From Glandiceps talaboti (lineage: Eukaryota; Hemichordata; Enteropneusta; Spengelidae), in the NCBI RefSeq assembly GCF_964340395.1, contig NC_135552.1, forward strand, positions 17,746,694-17,810,693: 64,000 bases of DNA, written 5' to 3'. The translations under genes and the position numbers were made by a program. The notes beneath the pieces were generated by a model. The model made no database searches, was not told where the DNA came from, and was given only the letters and a program-made list of their open reading frames with translations. Positions 24,701 to 39,725 of this stretch are shown in pieces; within the stretch, counting starts at the first letter, position 1, and every line of letters starts with the position of its first letter.

Positions 24701-26559
24701 GATAAATAACTCAGCTATTTTATACATTGTTTGATCAGGGCACAATAGTAGAGGGATCAACCATCACAATATCATTAAATACATTCATCTGGTCGGTAAA
24801 ACATAGTTACTCTGATAATACATTCTTGTACCACGACCGAGCATTCTTATTATTTATGAGTAACATTTCACTTGTTCAGGTTGACAGGCTTTGTCAAACT
24901 GTCTGTTTGCTAAGGTGACACAGTGCTGATGACTTGATCATAGAGATGATGTAATTATTATGCCTCCTCGTCTCTGTTCATGGTATTGCCCGCTTGCCTT
25001 CATCACATTACAAAAGTTTCAACTTGCCATTCTAAAGTGACTCTATTTCAGTATTCTCTATTTCAAACTGTTTGTTCATCTTTTTTCAGTCACACTCCTC
25101 ATCACAGGATGATGCACACAGAGCCTATTTACTGTCAAGGTATCCAACAGATGCACTGTATAGAGTAACGCAAGACTACACAGCTAAAGATTCCATGGAT
25201 ATCAGCATTAAAAAATCAGATGTTGTCGGTATTCTTAAAAAACAGGATCCTATGGGAGGAAATGAGAAGTGGTATGTCGATAATGGAGGTAAGATTTTCA
25301 TTTTTGAGAAAATGAAACTTTTGCCATATGGATATATGACAATAGTGGAAGTAGGTGTAAGATTTTGACCAGTTATTGAGAAGTAAATGTAAAGAGAAAA
25401 TGAGACAAGAGATGTATGAATAATGAAGCAAGAATTTTGGAAAGAGGGGACATTTGACAAATAATCAATAATAATAAGAAGAACAAAATATTGAAAAGAG
25501 TTTGTCGCTAAGATGCTATGTAAATGTTTTGTAGCTCTTTCAAAGTGATATATTAAATAAAAGTTGACTTTGAAGAAAAAAAATGAATAAATGAAAAGAT
25601 GCAGTACAGTACCAATGAAGAAACAGTGTGTAGTAGATTTGAAGACAGAGAAGAAGAGATGGCCATACATTTTACATTTAATGACTTTTAGAATTTCTAC
25701 TATGGTACCTTTATGGTTGCATCTATCATATCCTTGCATACAGAATAGTGTGAGGATAAGAATGTGTCACTTGTCATTTCAAATGATAAACAGCTGTCAG
25801 TAACCATGGTAACTGTGATCTCTTTATTCCCGACAGCATCACAGGGTTTTGTACCACCAACTCTCTTAGAGCCATGTGGTGATGAGTACAAGACAGCACC
25901 CATTGCTTCAATATCAGATCTTAGTAGCAGTTCTCGATCTCACACTGGCTCAGTTACAGAAGACGACTTTGGTTCCTCCTATCTACAACAGTCACAGCCC
26001 CAACAACAGCAACAACCTGAACCTCAAGTAAGTCACTAACATTTCACATTCTAAGTACAGCTCGTGATCAGCATGTCTTAGAAAAAATAGAGTTGTGAAA
26101 TATTTTAAATTGCCGTATGATAAAGGAAAGATGTAAATAGATACAATTGTGTGAAGAGTTCAAATAAAGCAAAAGCTATCATATGACAGTAACAATTTTT
26201 TTACCAAGATTGTAATCAATGACTGGCCAGTGTGAAAATGTGTGTAAGGGAAACAGCAAACTAAACATGAGAAATGAGTAAAAGGAGTTAGTATTTAAAG
26301 TTTGGCATGGCCTCAATACCCTGACTGGCAGTGCATACTTTAATAGATTAATTCCAATTTTGTCTTGTTTTACTGCTTGTAGTATTACTATGCGGAGTGG
26401 GCATTTGAAGGAACCGGTCCCAATGAGGTTAGTTTAACAGAAGGTGGACTTGTTACCGTTATTGAGATGCATGACATAGAGGGTAATCTAGAATGGTGGT
26501 TGGTTGAAAAAGATGGACAACAGGGTTATGTGCCAGCCAATTACCTTGCCAGAATGTGA
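2492..26559 (+). CDS. DNMBP: DNMBP/Tuba-like RhoGEF-BAR-SH3 protein, C-terminal two thirds (19 exons, 5' end outside window)
   Basis: Exons: 2492-2562, 4268-4406, 6025-6188, 8353-8445, 10262-10385, 10639-10730, 13695-13750, 14633-14726, 15629-15734, 16306-16436, 16724-16828, 17541-17672, 17832-17987, 19060-19167, 20605-20787, 24306-24479, 25090-25288, 25837-26027, 26383-26559. All phases join into about 831 residues ending in TGA at 26557. Exons 1-2 encode a short acidic coiled coil. The DH (RhoGEF) domain runs from [14 protein letters not shown] (exon 3) through [15 protein letters not shown], the conserved DH helix (exon 8), to exon 9. Exons 10-15 are helical and charged and fit the BAR domain. 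Two SH3 domains follow ([12 protein letters not shown] in exon 17; YYAEWAFEG...[11 protein letters not shown] at the C-terminus), separated by a Ser/Gln-rich linker. SH3-DH-BAR-SH3-SH3 order is specific to DNMBP/Tuba, a Cdc42 exchange factor linking dynamin and actin regulators at membranes and junctions. The N-terminal SH3 repeats of the family are not in this window. Exon 4 (Asn/Lys-rich, 93 nt, weak GTGTGT donor) and exon 14 (Lys/Glu-rich, 108 nt, GTTGGC donor) are symmetric and may be cassette exons. Confidence 0.88.
2590..3320. repeat. About 190-220 bp tandem repeat, four diverged copies
   Basis: Copies start near 2597, 2820, 3010 and 3184 with ACAGGTAAAGATTTTGACC or a close variant, followed by a TTTGGTATATGACT block, a GTTCAGACA block and a CAATGCTGACAATG block. 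Each copy carries a CAGGTAAAG donor-like word, though the nearby exon does not end in this sequence. Confidence 0.75.
3660..4267. repeat. Minisatellite that includes the 3' splice region and start of the next exon
   Basis: About five units of 115-130 bp: a (TTTG)n stretch, a C/T-poor CCATGCTATCTGAAAG segment, then CCAACAAGGAAACTAGAGC. The last segment matches the first 20 or so bases of the exon that starts at 4268. Unit junctions are near 3691, 3822, 3941, 4071 and 4191. Intronic copies read GAAAG where the true acceptor reads TGTAG. Confidence 0.85.
4540..4619. repeat. 40-bp tandem duplication
   Basis: Two copies of a 40-bp unit containing CATTGGGCATGGTTGGAATT, immediately left of the transposon-like element at 4625. 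Confidence 0.8.
4625..5646. mobile_element. Non-autonomous DNA transposon remnant with CAGG(G/C)CTCGAAATT termini
   Basis: Left end CAGGCCTCGAAATTCG and right end GGAATTTCGAGCCCTG are inverted repeats. Subterminal blocks repeat ACCTGCCCA and GGCCGGCG motifs in both orientations. The termini resemble hAT-superfamily ends. A minus-strand frame inside encodes the N-terminal part of a transposase-like protein. I could not confirm an 8-bp target-site duplication. Confidence 0.65.
4815..5192 (-). pseudogene. Transposase N-terminal fragment (hAT/TTF-zinc-finger-like), 125 aa
   Basis: Charged Lys/Glu-rich leader followed by [17 protein letters not shown], the segment that precedes the TTF/BED-type zinc finger in hAT-type transposases and ZNF862-like proteins. 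The frame then stops without the finger or the catalytic and dimerisation regions, so the copy is broken or represents one exon of a lost gene. It lies inside the inverted-repeat element at 4625-5646. Confidence 0.5.
5860..5925. repeat. SINE/LINE tail-like repeat with TCTAAAGCGC core
   Basis: TTTATTTATTTTCTAAAGCGC followed by ATATTCAAAAGTGCT; a related copy is at 61680-61740. Probably the conserved part of a dispersed retroelement. Low information content limits confidence. Confidence 0.4.
6190..7045. repeat. 41-bp minisatellite with higher-order structure, about 20 copies
   Basis: Units of GTTTCATCTCTATGTC, ATTTTATACCTGG, TATATTTAGTAT directly follow the exon donor at 6188. A variant unit with CCGAGGCTATATC occurs at about 6460 and again about 370 bp later, so a block of nine units was duplicated as a whole. 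Confidence 0.92.
7238..7595. mobile_element. Long foldback (MITE-like) element, 358 bp
   Basis: Nearly the whole segment is two inverted arms of about 170 bp: TTAAAGTGGCCATATGG on the left and CCATATGGCCACTTTAA on the right, with ATTTATTTTGG, CATGGC, TCAATATGA/TCATGTTGA and GTTACAAACAA blocks in mirrored order. The flanking TTAA or TA could be target sequence. Transcripts would form a long hairpin. Confidence 0.8.
9309..9720. repeat. CTGG(T/C)(T/A)TTGTC-type minisatellite
   Basis: About 410 bp of 12- and 18-bp units such as CTGGTTTTGTCT and CTGGCATTGTCA. Open in several frames on both strands, giving artefactual hydrophobic ORFs. It lies in a DNMBP intron. Confidence 0.9.
10965..13361 (+). 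mobile_element. 5'-truncated non-LTR retrotransposon (CR1/L2-like LINE) in a DNMBP intron
   Basis: An uninterrupted reading frame (10814-13267) lies in the intron between the 10639-10730 and 13695-13750 exons, in the sense orientation. From about 10965 it reads as the linker after the endonuclease, then a full reverse transcriptase: [79 protein letters not shown] (catalytic YADD at about 12074-12085), [11 protein letters not shown] and a thumb region. It ends in a CX2CX8HX4C knuckle in the CEVC...[10 protein letters not shown] stretch. The endonuclease domain is absent, so the copy is 5'-truncated as usual for target-primed insertion. The 3' end is a short AT tail of TATTA-type repeats near 13337-13361. 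The first roughly 50 codons of the frame look like intron sequence. Clade assignment is from motif style only. I could not define target-site duplications. Confidence 0.85.
11000..13267 (+). CDS. LINE reverse transcriptase ORF (ORF2 C-terminal part, intact)
   Basis: The coding part of the LINE described for 10965-13361. No stop or frameshift occurs over about 755 codons, including all RT palm blocks and the C-terminal zinc knuckle. Without the endonuclease it is not an autonomous element. The methionine that opens the frame at 10814 lies in host intron sequence, so no genuine start is present. An intact frame of this length suggests a recent insertion. It would be spliced out with the DNMBP intron. 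Confidence 0.75.
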   Translation, partial: SFDTYRKNRNKFRSICREKKKNYTDIQFNRYRDDWRSVAGTVGMWSVIKRYRKGGFESAPISGQQWIDYFSRLHNPQTMSFGDTFEDVNEYRHLNSESVQVNVDLLNARITDEEILTAVSELKKGKAAGPDGIPSEFYKCTVNRLLPLMSDLFNDIFETGVFPEGWCRGVIIPLYKNGVRSDPNNYRGITLLDVFGKVFCAILNKRLYVWAEDIGSISSCQSGFRKGFSTMDNIFTLYAIIQNYLRRRRGKFFCLFVDFAKAFDSVNYHYLFIKLQSIGLSGKMFNIIKSMYDDVKSCVKLDRGISEYFNCGIGVRQGSVLSPVLFSLFIDELYQIITKAGFKGVQLTQDMFDLFVLLYADDVVIFADTVVGLQHLINCLGQFCDKWKLKANFKKTKVVTFRKGGHSSRNEIWHLNGTSIEVVSYYNYLGLLLSCRNKWSKAVSNLADQARKAMFSIFSFERKVGVITHEVYFKLFDSLILPILLYGSELWGFQQFMQIEMVQLKYCKHFLGVRQNTTNEAVLGDCGRTPIFVKSLTRCIKYWLRLTELPDNRVAKHAYKLMLKIDESGHTSWATEVKNILQYYGFGIVWVSQGVGDTISFVTEFSQRVSDIYKQNWFSDVCSKESLNTYCNFKSVLEPEKYLLQLSDVRYRHALARIRCGSHKLRIQEGRHSGLDVTERICEVCSEGIEDEFHFLLVCPLYQTVREALLPQYYWIFPTRQKFFNLMNVQSAILLRNLGKFIYKAMYLREEFYAS
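13751..13905. repeat. 37-bp minisatellite carrying five tandem 5' splice sites
   Basis: The end of the exon 13695-13750 plus its donor is repeated: CTATTGTCAGGTAAGG recurs with GT at 13751, 13788, 13825, 13862 and 13899, all spaced exactly 37 bp. The first is the in-phase donor for the exon at 14633. Confidence 0.92.
14345..14541. mobile_element. MITE with perfect 43-bp terminal inverted repeats, 197 bp
   Basis: Bases 14345-14387 (TAGACTCTCTCACAGTC...) are the exact reverse complement of 14499-14541. Perfect arms suggest recent insertion. The interior has no coding potential. It lies 91 bp upstream of the exon at 14633, so it is close to that acceptor. Confidence 0.9.
16179..16281. mobile_element. 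MULE-like MITE (family 2) with 9-bp target-site duplication
   Basis: Inverted ends TAGACTGTAAG and CTTACTGACTA enclose inner arms TGCCCTCAC and GTGAGGGCG. Flanks GATTTGTGT at 16170-16178 and 16282-16290 are identical. A related copy is at 41400-41518. It lies 25 bp upstream of the exon at 16306, and the right duplicate lies inside the acceptor tract. Confidence 0.8.
16870..16975. repeat. (CTGT)n/(TG)n/(GTGCATGT)n microsatellite
   Basis: Compound simple repeat directly after the exon donor at 16828, in a DNMBP intron. Confidence 0.85.
17213..17540. repeat. 82-bp tandem repeat carrying four 3' splice sites
   Basis: The branch-point/polypyrimidine/acceptor region TTGTTGTTTATTGTAG followed by GAATCA is repeated; exon-like starts fall at 17295, 17377, 17459 and the true 17541, all spaced exactly 82 bp. 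Intronic copies continue as GAATCAGTGC where the real exon continues GAATCAACTTC. Confidence 0.92.
18307..18384. mobile_element. Short palindromic element related to 2031-2231
   Basis: TTTAGCCTGGAATCC on the left pairs with GGATTCTTGGCTAACTAAA on the right, and the inner part resembles the AAAATTCAAAATCCCC block of the larger element at 2031-2231. Confidence 0.55.
18560..19030. repeat. (TG)n microsatellites inside a diverged 85-100 bp tandem repeat
   Basis: Five copies of TGATATTGATGG, GGTACTAATA, CTACCATATCTTCTG, each followed by a (TG)n run or (GGT)n run. It ends just before the exon at 19060. Confidence 0.85.
20788..21410. repeat. 32-bp minisatellite carrying about 20 tandem 5' splice sites
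   Basis: The last bases of the exon 20605-20787 and its donor (TTACTCAAGGTAAGTCAAAA) are repeated every 32 bp from GT at 20788 to GT at 21396. Almost every copy keeps CAAGGTAAGT, one of the strongest possible donors; one has AGATAAGT and two have TAGTCAAG. Only the first donor keeps the frame used by the next exon (phase 0). Confidence 0.95.
23238..23392. mobile_element. MULE-like MITE (family 1), 155 bp, 9-bp target-site duplication
   Basis: Ends TAGTCTATCTGCTAGAC and CTAGCAGCAAGACTA are inverted repeats with TTCTTCCGA/TCGAAAGAA further in. Flanks GGTAGCGAT at 23229-23237 and 23393-23401 are identical. Two more copies are at 23844-23958 and 40159-40308. Confidence 0.85.
23844..23958. mobile_element. 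MULE-like MITE (family 1), shorter copy
   Basis: TAGTCTAGCTGCTAGAC at the left and GTCTAGCAGCAAGAC at the right, with the shared ATTCCGA, AATACGACA, GCGAACTTCGT and GAAAGCCCGAACG blocks of the family. No clear target-site duplication. About 450 bp from the copy at 23238. Confidence 0.75.
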
Positions 26560-26564
26560 TTACC

Positions 26565-26740
26565 CATGTATTTACCCATGGTGCAACATTCAAGATGGAC
26601 ATTTTGTAGTCATGTATTTACCCATGGTGCAACATTCAAGATGGGCATTTGGTAGTCATATATTTACCCATGGTGCAGCATTCCAGATGGCCGTTTGCAA
26701 CCACGTCCCATGGTGCAACATTCAAGATGGCCATTGTGCA
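26565..26740. repeat. About 42-bp repeat in the 3' UTR, four copies
   Basis: ACCCATGGTGCAACATTC, AAGATGG and GTAGTCATGTATTT units starting six bases after the DNMBP stop codon. Confidence 0.85.
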
Positions 26741-27365
26741 GACAGCATGGCAGTTTTTTGCCATCACCAAATGTGACTTTGGACAATTGTTGTGTACGTA
26801 AGATAGGTATTAAAATGAGATTTCTTTCAAAAGAAAATATACCATTGTGCTCTCATGATTGATCCTGAAAAGTACGATTTTAAGAATAATGATGATAGAA
26901 TGCAAGGAAGTTCCCCAAAAATTACAGAAAATTACGGAAACCAGAATGAATTTTTTGTAGAAATTGATAAGCCTGTAGCCATACATAGAATGATCTGATA
27001 TTTATATATAAAGTCAGTATAATGTAAAATTGTGATAATTGTGATGTTTAGAACAGAACTGTTATTTGTGTAAATAGTGTTAAGATAAACAACTCAAGAG
27101 TATCAATCAAGGCTTAACTATATATTTGAGTGCTTTTTATGTATTGAATGTGTTATAAAAGGAATGACCTAAAATGTAAAGTATATTATTGTACATTACA
27201 AATCTGTATAGTAACAATTTCAAACTAGCAATATGACGTGTGTAGATTTCATGTCAACAAAAATTCACTTTTGTTCTCCAATCTGTACTTTGAGATTTAA
27301 AATTGGCAATACAAATAACAATAATTAACAAGATTGAGTGTCAAACAAATAATTCCAGTCAACTC

Positions 27366-27615
27366 ATCACATGTATGAAATCTTCATTCCTATTGGTTGT
27401 TGGTGATCATTAGCCTGTTTTCTATTGGTCATCAGCCCCAGTCAACATTAGTATGAAATATTCAATCCTATTGGTTGTTGATGATCATTAGCCTGTTTTC
27501 TATTGGTCATCAGCCCCAGTCAACATTAGTATGAAATATTCATTCCTATTGGTTGTTGATGATCATTAGCCTGTTTTCTATTGGTCATCAGCCCCAGTAT
27601 GGAACCTTCATTCCT
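27366..27615. repeat. About 79-bp tandem repeat, three copies
   Basis: TTCCTATTGGTTGTTG, GATCATTAGCCTG and TCATCAGCCCCAGT blocks repeat with few changes. Confidence 0.88.
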
Positions 27616-28029
27616 ATTGGTTTACTATTGAAATCGATTGTCACAATGATTGGATGTAGCTGATCATAGCAACAAAACCTTATTGTTCGTTTTTTGACCA
27701 TTTTTTAAACATTTTTTCATGAAATACTTGTATTTATTTCATCCTTGATAGACTGTGTTGTACACTGCAAATGGGCACTTTAGAGGCTTACCACAAAATG
27801 TTTATAGCAATGTGTAATATGAATTAATATTTATTATTGTTTATTTTTGTACTAACTTTTGTTATGGTGCTGTGATGTGTTTTTTGTGCCATTACTATGC
27901 AAGTGGGTACAGGTAATAGCGTATTATTTTTATATATTTTAAGGTAAATGACAACTTATCATTCATCATAATTTCAGATTGTCTTTGATAAAAATTACCC
28001 CCATTTACAAGAGAACAGTAGCCCTTAGA

Positions 28030-28335
28030 AGTCTGACATCCTATATTTAGGGTGTACATGTAATTACATAGAGTTACAGAAACCAAGTCATTAAAGCCTG
28101 ATACCCTATATTTAGGGCGTAATTTCCTAGAGTTACAGAAACCAAGTCATTAAAGCCTGATACCCTATATTTAGGGTGTAATTACATAGAGTTACAGAAA
28201 CCAAGTCATTAAAGCCTGATACCCTATATTTAGGGTGTAATTATTTAGAGTTACAGAAACCAAGTCATTAAAGCCTGACATCCTATATTTAGGGTGTAAT
28301 TATCTAGAGTTACAGAAACCAAGTCATTAAAGGGT
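28030..28335. repeat. About 59-bp tandem repeat, five copies
   Basis: CCTATATTTAGGGTGTAATT, TAGAGTTACAGAAACC and AAGTCATTAAAG blocks. CCTATATTTAGGG is itself an imperfect palindrome. Confidence 0.9.
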
Positions 28336-29359
28336 TGAATATTATATACCTATAATTAGAAACTTGACAATGTACTTTCTCAATTCAGTTAAATTCACTG
28401 CTTTCAACAGTCACTATAGTGTCGCAATGATTGTCTGTGATTGGCAATCAGATTTTGCTTGCATAGATCAGTGTTTTGATTGGGTGATAGCAAGGTGATT
28501 GTAGTAAGTCAGATGCTGATTGGCTGATGAGCTTGTATTTCAGAACATAAACATTGTCAGCCAATGTAATAGCATGTACCCTTTTTCAGTAACAAACATA
28601 ACCAATAACATATACCAATACAGTGCTTTGCACAGATCAGTCTAGTCATTACAGGAACTTAGTTGCAAGACAGAAAAATACCAGGCCTCAGTGTCTACTT
28701 GTGTTTGAACTCCGTGAAGGAGACTGACATTACAGTGAAGGATCAGCTCAATAACAGCTGACAGTTGTTATTGACAAGTTTTGTCTAATGCAAATGTAAA
28801 GTTACAAAATTGCATGTTAGTTAGCAAGTTTTTATGTCTGTTTTTGATAGTAAGTAGGTGATATATGTAAAGCAGCTTTGCTTCTAACACTCATGAGCTC
28901 CTTTGAGACCAATAGTACCAATGTACCATCACCAGTGTAATGTTGTGTTGCTTAGGGCGACATGTCATGGTTGAAGGCCATTAGGCAGTGTCTCCCCCCT
29001 TAACCAAATTGCCCCAATGTTCCAACCATCTTAATAAAAGTGACTGTGAAATCAAGAAATGATGGCCTGTTGCACATCAAGAGAAGTACTTTACACAGTT
29101 CTTTGCAGTTTGTTATAAAGATGCTGAGAATTTGAAAGTGGATGTAGCGGTAGTGATGTATGTATGAAATCCTAACATTGCAATGTTAAAGTCATAGCTA
29201 TAGAGACATAGAGTGGATTGACTACTTCTTGACTGCAGCAATAATTTGACTATGTTAGTTAACATCTACATTGTCTGTGTGGTGACTCTGTGTTGTCGAG
29301 TGTCTCCAGTGTTTGTTGACATCACCATATAAGAGCAATCCTGGCACGGTACTTGATAG

Positions 29360-29690
29360 TATGCAAGTTAGACAGTGAATTATATTATATAATTATCAAA
29401 GGGTTGATAGATCATCTATACATGATAGAAATTATCAGAAATTATCAAAAAATTGGTAGATTATCAATCATTTCACCAGAAAATGTCAAGGAAAACATAC
29501 TTGATAATTTGCAAGTTAGACAATGAATATGAGATAATTATCAAAGGATTGGTAGATTATCAAATATTTCAAGAGACAATGTCAAGGAAAACATCCTTGA
29601 TAAGTTGCAAGTCAGAAAATTATCATTAGTTATCGAAAGATCGGTATATATTATCAAATATCATGTAGAGAGAAAATGTTCAAAATAACA
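29360..29690. repeat. About 110-bp diverged tandem repeat, three copies
   Basis: ATTATCAAAG, TTGGTAGATTATCAA, AATGTCAAGGAAAACAT and CTTGATAA blocks repeat with moderate divergence. Confidence 0.65.
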
Positions 29691-30429
29691 GGGAACATGT
29701 CTGTATCGTGTGGTAAGTGTAACGATAAGGCATCAATTTCTTCAACTTAAAGTGAAAGCTGTCCAGTTGTATATGATTCATTTTAGTTGTGAAAATGAGG
29801 AAAACAATGTAGACAATGTATACGGAATATGGAACATAATGAGATATGATAGATTATCTACATGATATAATATAATGGAATTGTGACCTTAGAAAGCCAA
29901 GTGATTTTGATTTGAACAAATTTCAAAAATGATAAAATTATGTATTCCTTGTATTTAATGTAATGGTGCCAGTGTCTATGTACTAGTATGTTACTATGCA
30001 GTGTGTACTGATTTGTAGGCAGGAATTATAGTGTACTGATCAATACGATGAGTTTCTAACGTGATTGGTGTCTTGTAGTCATAGAAACAAGTCAAACACT
30101 TTCCAGCAATACTGTGTTAGTTGTTAATGTAAACATTTTGAGTCGAACCTAAAAAAAAAAAGCAATATGAAGAAACTGTATGTGCATTATGTCTAAATAT
30201 ATATACGCATGTGAATAAATACTAGTATAATAATGTGATGGGGGTTTTTTTGTGAGATTTATAAAAGTAAATGATGGGTTATCCATAGCATTGTAAATGG
30301 TGAATGGCATGTCTACTTAAAATAATCAGTTTTGTATTGTATTGTATATATATGGATGTATGTGGACAGTGTTCAATTTATGCTGCAATGTATTCATTTG
30401 TGCCATCCAAGTATAAACGTATGTTTATT

Positions 30430-30830
30430 TTCAACTACCCAATCTGTCATATACTCACTAACTGACTACCCAATGTCATATACTCACTAACTGACTACCC
30501 AAGCTGTCATATACTAACTAACTGACTACCCAATCTGTCATATACTCACTAACTGACTACCCAATGTCATATACTCACTAACTGACTACCCAATGTCATA
30601 TACTCACTAACTGACTACCCAAGCTGTCATATACTCACTAACTGACTACCCAAGCTGTCATATACTAACTAACTGACTACCCAATGTCATATACTCACTA
30701 ACTGACTACCCAATGTGTCATATACTCACTAACTGACTACCCAATGTCATATACTCACTAACTGACTACCCAATGTCATATACTCACTAACTGACTACCC
30801 AATCTGTCATATACTCAGACTCACCTTTAA
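30430..30830. repeat. 28-31 bp minisatellite, about 13 copies
   Basis: AACTGACTACCCAA, (GC/TC/-)TGTCATATACTCACT units with two-base indel variants. Confidence 0.93.
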
Positions 30831-31109
30831 TGGAACCTTCTTCACTATCATTGTATATGATACCATTGTCATACAATATGTTTACATTTATCAATCCCTC
30901 CACCACCGTTATCATAAAGCTGTGCAGTGCTGTGATGGTCATTTTTTTTTAGTAATCCCTCCTTAGCTAATTTTGATATACTTTTAATGTATTTTCCAGT
31001 AAGTTATTCAACAAACAATCCCATAAATACTTTTAAGACTTTGTTGTTTATGTTGCTGTTTAGTTAGTGCTCATTTTATCACCATTTGTGACAGTTCCAT
31101 CAATATCAG

Positions 31110-31650
31110 ATACCCTTTCAGAAACTTGTCATGATCTTAACACAACCACTTCATACAGTCATGATCACCTCATACTGTCATGACCTTATCACCTACTGTC
31201 ATGACCTTATCACTTACTGTCATGACCTTATCACCTACTGTCATGATCACCTCATACTGTCATGACCTCTTCATATTGTCATGACCTTATCACCTACTGT
31301 CATAACCTTATCACTTACTGTCATGACCTTATCACCTATTGTCATGATCACTTCATATTGTCATGACCTCTTCATATTGTCATGACCTTATCACCTACTG
31401 TCATGACCTTATCACCTACTGTCATGACCTTATCACCTACTGTCATGATCACCTCATACTGTCATGACCTCTTCATATTGTCATGACCTTATCACCTACT
31501 GTCATGACCTTATCACCTACTGTCATGATCACTTCATATTGTCATGACCTCTTCATATTGTCATGACCTTATCACCTACTGTCATGATCACCTCATACTG
31601 TCATGACCACCTCATATTGTCATGACCTTATCACCTACTGTCATGACCCC
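31110..31650. repeat. About 20-bp minisatellite, roughly 25 copies
   Basis: ACTGTCATGACC followed by TTATCACCT, ACCTCAT or TCTTCATATT variants in an irregular order. Confidence 0.93.
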
Positions 31651-31797
31651 AACCAATAATGGTTTTGTGTTGGAATTGTCACATACTGTCAATATCAATA
31701 CAGTCATTGTTTCACATAGCACCCTCACTCTATTATCCTCCTATTCTGTTATGTTTAATTGTCAGCCTGGCGTTGATGTGATGAATCTTCAGTATGT

Positions 31798-31960
31798 TTG
31801 CATTCATTCATTCATTCATTCATTCATTCATTCATTCATTTGTTTACTCATTCTTTCATTCATTAATTCTTTATTCAATCATTCATCCATCTATTCATTT
31901 GCTCATTCATTCGTCAAATTCATTCACTTTCACTCACTTCCTCCCTCACTCACTCACTCG
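31798..31960. repeat. (ATTC)n tetranucleotide tract
   Basis: Pure at the left end, degrading to (ACTC)n to the right. Confidence 0.9.
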
Positions 31961-33621
31961 CATCTTAATCTCTCACTATGATGAACTGTCTTGCTTCACC
32001 ACCTCACCCCACCCCACACCCCTATGCACCTCTGTTTTCATGACACAGTTGGGTGACAGCTTTTCAAAACATTCCCCATCATCATACAAACCCATACTCA
32101 AGTGGCACTGTCACCTCTAGATACTTTTAACAGTTTTGTTACTCTCATTAATTATTTCTACACCATTGTAGATCCACCACTTATACCTACACTGTCCTAA
32201 ACTACTGTCTGTTTTGAACTGTTTATTGCTTTGTTATGTTATGTAATAAGTGAGGGTCGATATATATGATATAGACAATAAAGATTCAATATTCAATACA
32301 AATACACTGTTATTAAATTTATTACATACACATATCACATAAACACTAATATATTCTTAGTAACTTATAAAATTTAGCACTTTTTATCCTAAAAGATTGG
32401 GCCAAAAGTCAGTTATGTTCTGTAGACAATTTGAGACTTTGCTGCTGATGATGATGATATCTCCGTTTGAGAAATGGACACTAGAAAAGTCCAATGGGTG
32501 TTATTCAACCGTTGTTATTAGTTATACTCCTTTCTAACTCTTCCCTATTGTTTCAGCTGTGCTCTCAGTTTCATTTTAGCGGACACTTTTTCACAAAGAA
32601 AGTGTCTGCATAGCATTAATCCATAAAAGGAACTGTCTGGTAACACTTTAAAGCCATGAATGAAACTGTCCTCAGCATGTTAATTATTTCTGTAGCACTG
32701 TCCCCCAATTAATGGAGCTTTACCCAACAGTGTCTGATTATTTTAAGTTAATGGCCTCTGACTGGACCTATAACTATCAGTTATTGACATGTTGGAGTCC
32801 ACATTATTCCTTAGAGTAGATATGCCCAGTAGTAGATTTTTGTATGTATGTAGTACAAGTCTCTGTACTTCCAACATGCTGTGCCAAGTGTTATTAATCC
32901 AATTCATTGGTGTACTTTCCATGTTTGTAACAGCTTCCGTTCATCCAGGGTCTGATGTCAGCAGTTGTACTTCTATTTCAAATATCCAGCCTGAAAAAAT
33001 TAGAATTCATGTCTTGTGTTGTCAGTGGTATGGAACACTCTGTGTATAAATACTATCATGACAAACCCTACATTTCTATCCCAAATATTTCAGGGAAACT
33101 GAGATGCTCATCATCGGTGGGTCTCCAGTACTGTCAAAGAAATTTTTTTCAATGCTATTACAGTAATGCTAGACAATGTCATTGCAAATATGAACATCCT
33201 TTATCATAAACAAAGTACACAAAATCATAGTATATTTACTTTTAATTCATAAAAAATTGTATATAAAATCGTATGAAATACATATTTTTACTACTTTTCA
33301 CTCATCAGCTCCCCCCCCCACCCCCCACCCCCTCTCCAACAAAAAAAAACACAACAACAACAACAAATCCCCGGGAAAAAAATGATGTCACTATCCCTCA
33401 TTCTCGTGCACAATTACCAATCCCGGAATGGTTCTATTCTTTCTCCGTGTTTACTTCCCTCATTCAATGCAAAACAAATAAAAGTCGACCAAATTGGTAT
33501 GAAGCGTGTGTCACTGTCCCGTTTAATCTCGAGAGAGATTAACGGAATACATCGTAGGAGCTCCATAAACAGGCTAGGTGTCTGCCCAATAGTACCATCT
33601 AACCATACTACTACAAACCGT

Positions 33622-38984
<5,363 letters not shown>

Positions 38985-39568
38985 CGTAAGAAAAGGTTTC
39001 GCATGTACAGATAAAAATACTTAGAGAATCTGATTACTGTGTGGCAGACGTCGAACCATTAGTGTTACTGACACTGTGTGTACCGTTAGTCACGTGAGAA
39101 TAACAACATACCTTTACTATACTTAGGTAAAGGGGTCGTGACCCAAGACATTGTGTTGTCGTAATGTTGAATCATACTCCGTAGTTCACACCCTCCATTT
39201 AATATGAAAGTGTAACTTTTATTTGGTCGTGTTGAGTATTTTTTTTATTCCACATACCCGTGTGCTATCGCTGTATCAAGTAGGCCAACACAGTCAGTTG
39301 AATGTACGACCACGCCCAAGAAGGCTAACACTGGTGCACTGCCACTGGGGCAGATACTTGAGTTCCACTGTGGTTACATCTTTTTTTCCTACCATTTTCA
39401 CCGTACAGTTATTAGTTATGGTTGATTGAGAAAGTAGAAACCACGTCACGTGTTAATGTCTGATTCAGTTGGATGTAAAGAAAGTACATAAGAAGTCTAT
39501 CAGTCAGTCGGCTGGTATGGGTCAGCTAGTCAGTCAGTCAGTCAGCAGTCGGTTAGGTAGTTAGTCAG

Positions 39569-39725
39569 TAAGCCATTCATTCATTCATTCATTCATTCAT
39601 TCATTCATTCATTCATTCATTCATTCATTCATTCATTCATTCATTCATTCATTCATTCATTCATTCATTCGGTCGGTCGGTCGGTCGGTCGGTTCGGTTC
39701 GGTTCAGTGAGTGAGTGAGTGAGTG
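39569..39725. repeat. (ATTC)n(GGTC)n(GTGA)n compound microsatellite
   Basis: About 100 bp of ATTC, then GGTC and GTTCG units, then GTGA. Confidence 0.93.

Larger units (their letters stand above)
26560..33621. other. DNMBP 3' UTR and intergenic region, minisatellite-rich, no further gene seen
   Basis: No frame with protein similarity. Arrays are listed separately (26565-26740, 27366-27615, 28030-28335, 29360-29690, 30430-30830, 31110-31650, 31798-31960). AATAAA words at 30214 and 32277 are possible plus-strand poly(A) signals. Short plus-strand frames at 32789-33738 have no recognisable content. Confidence 0.6.

Noticed and set aside
30430-31650. Regular short repeats resembling a CRISPR array
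   Set aside because: Repeats abut with no unique spacers, and the window is an animal genome; these are minisatellites.
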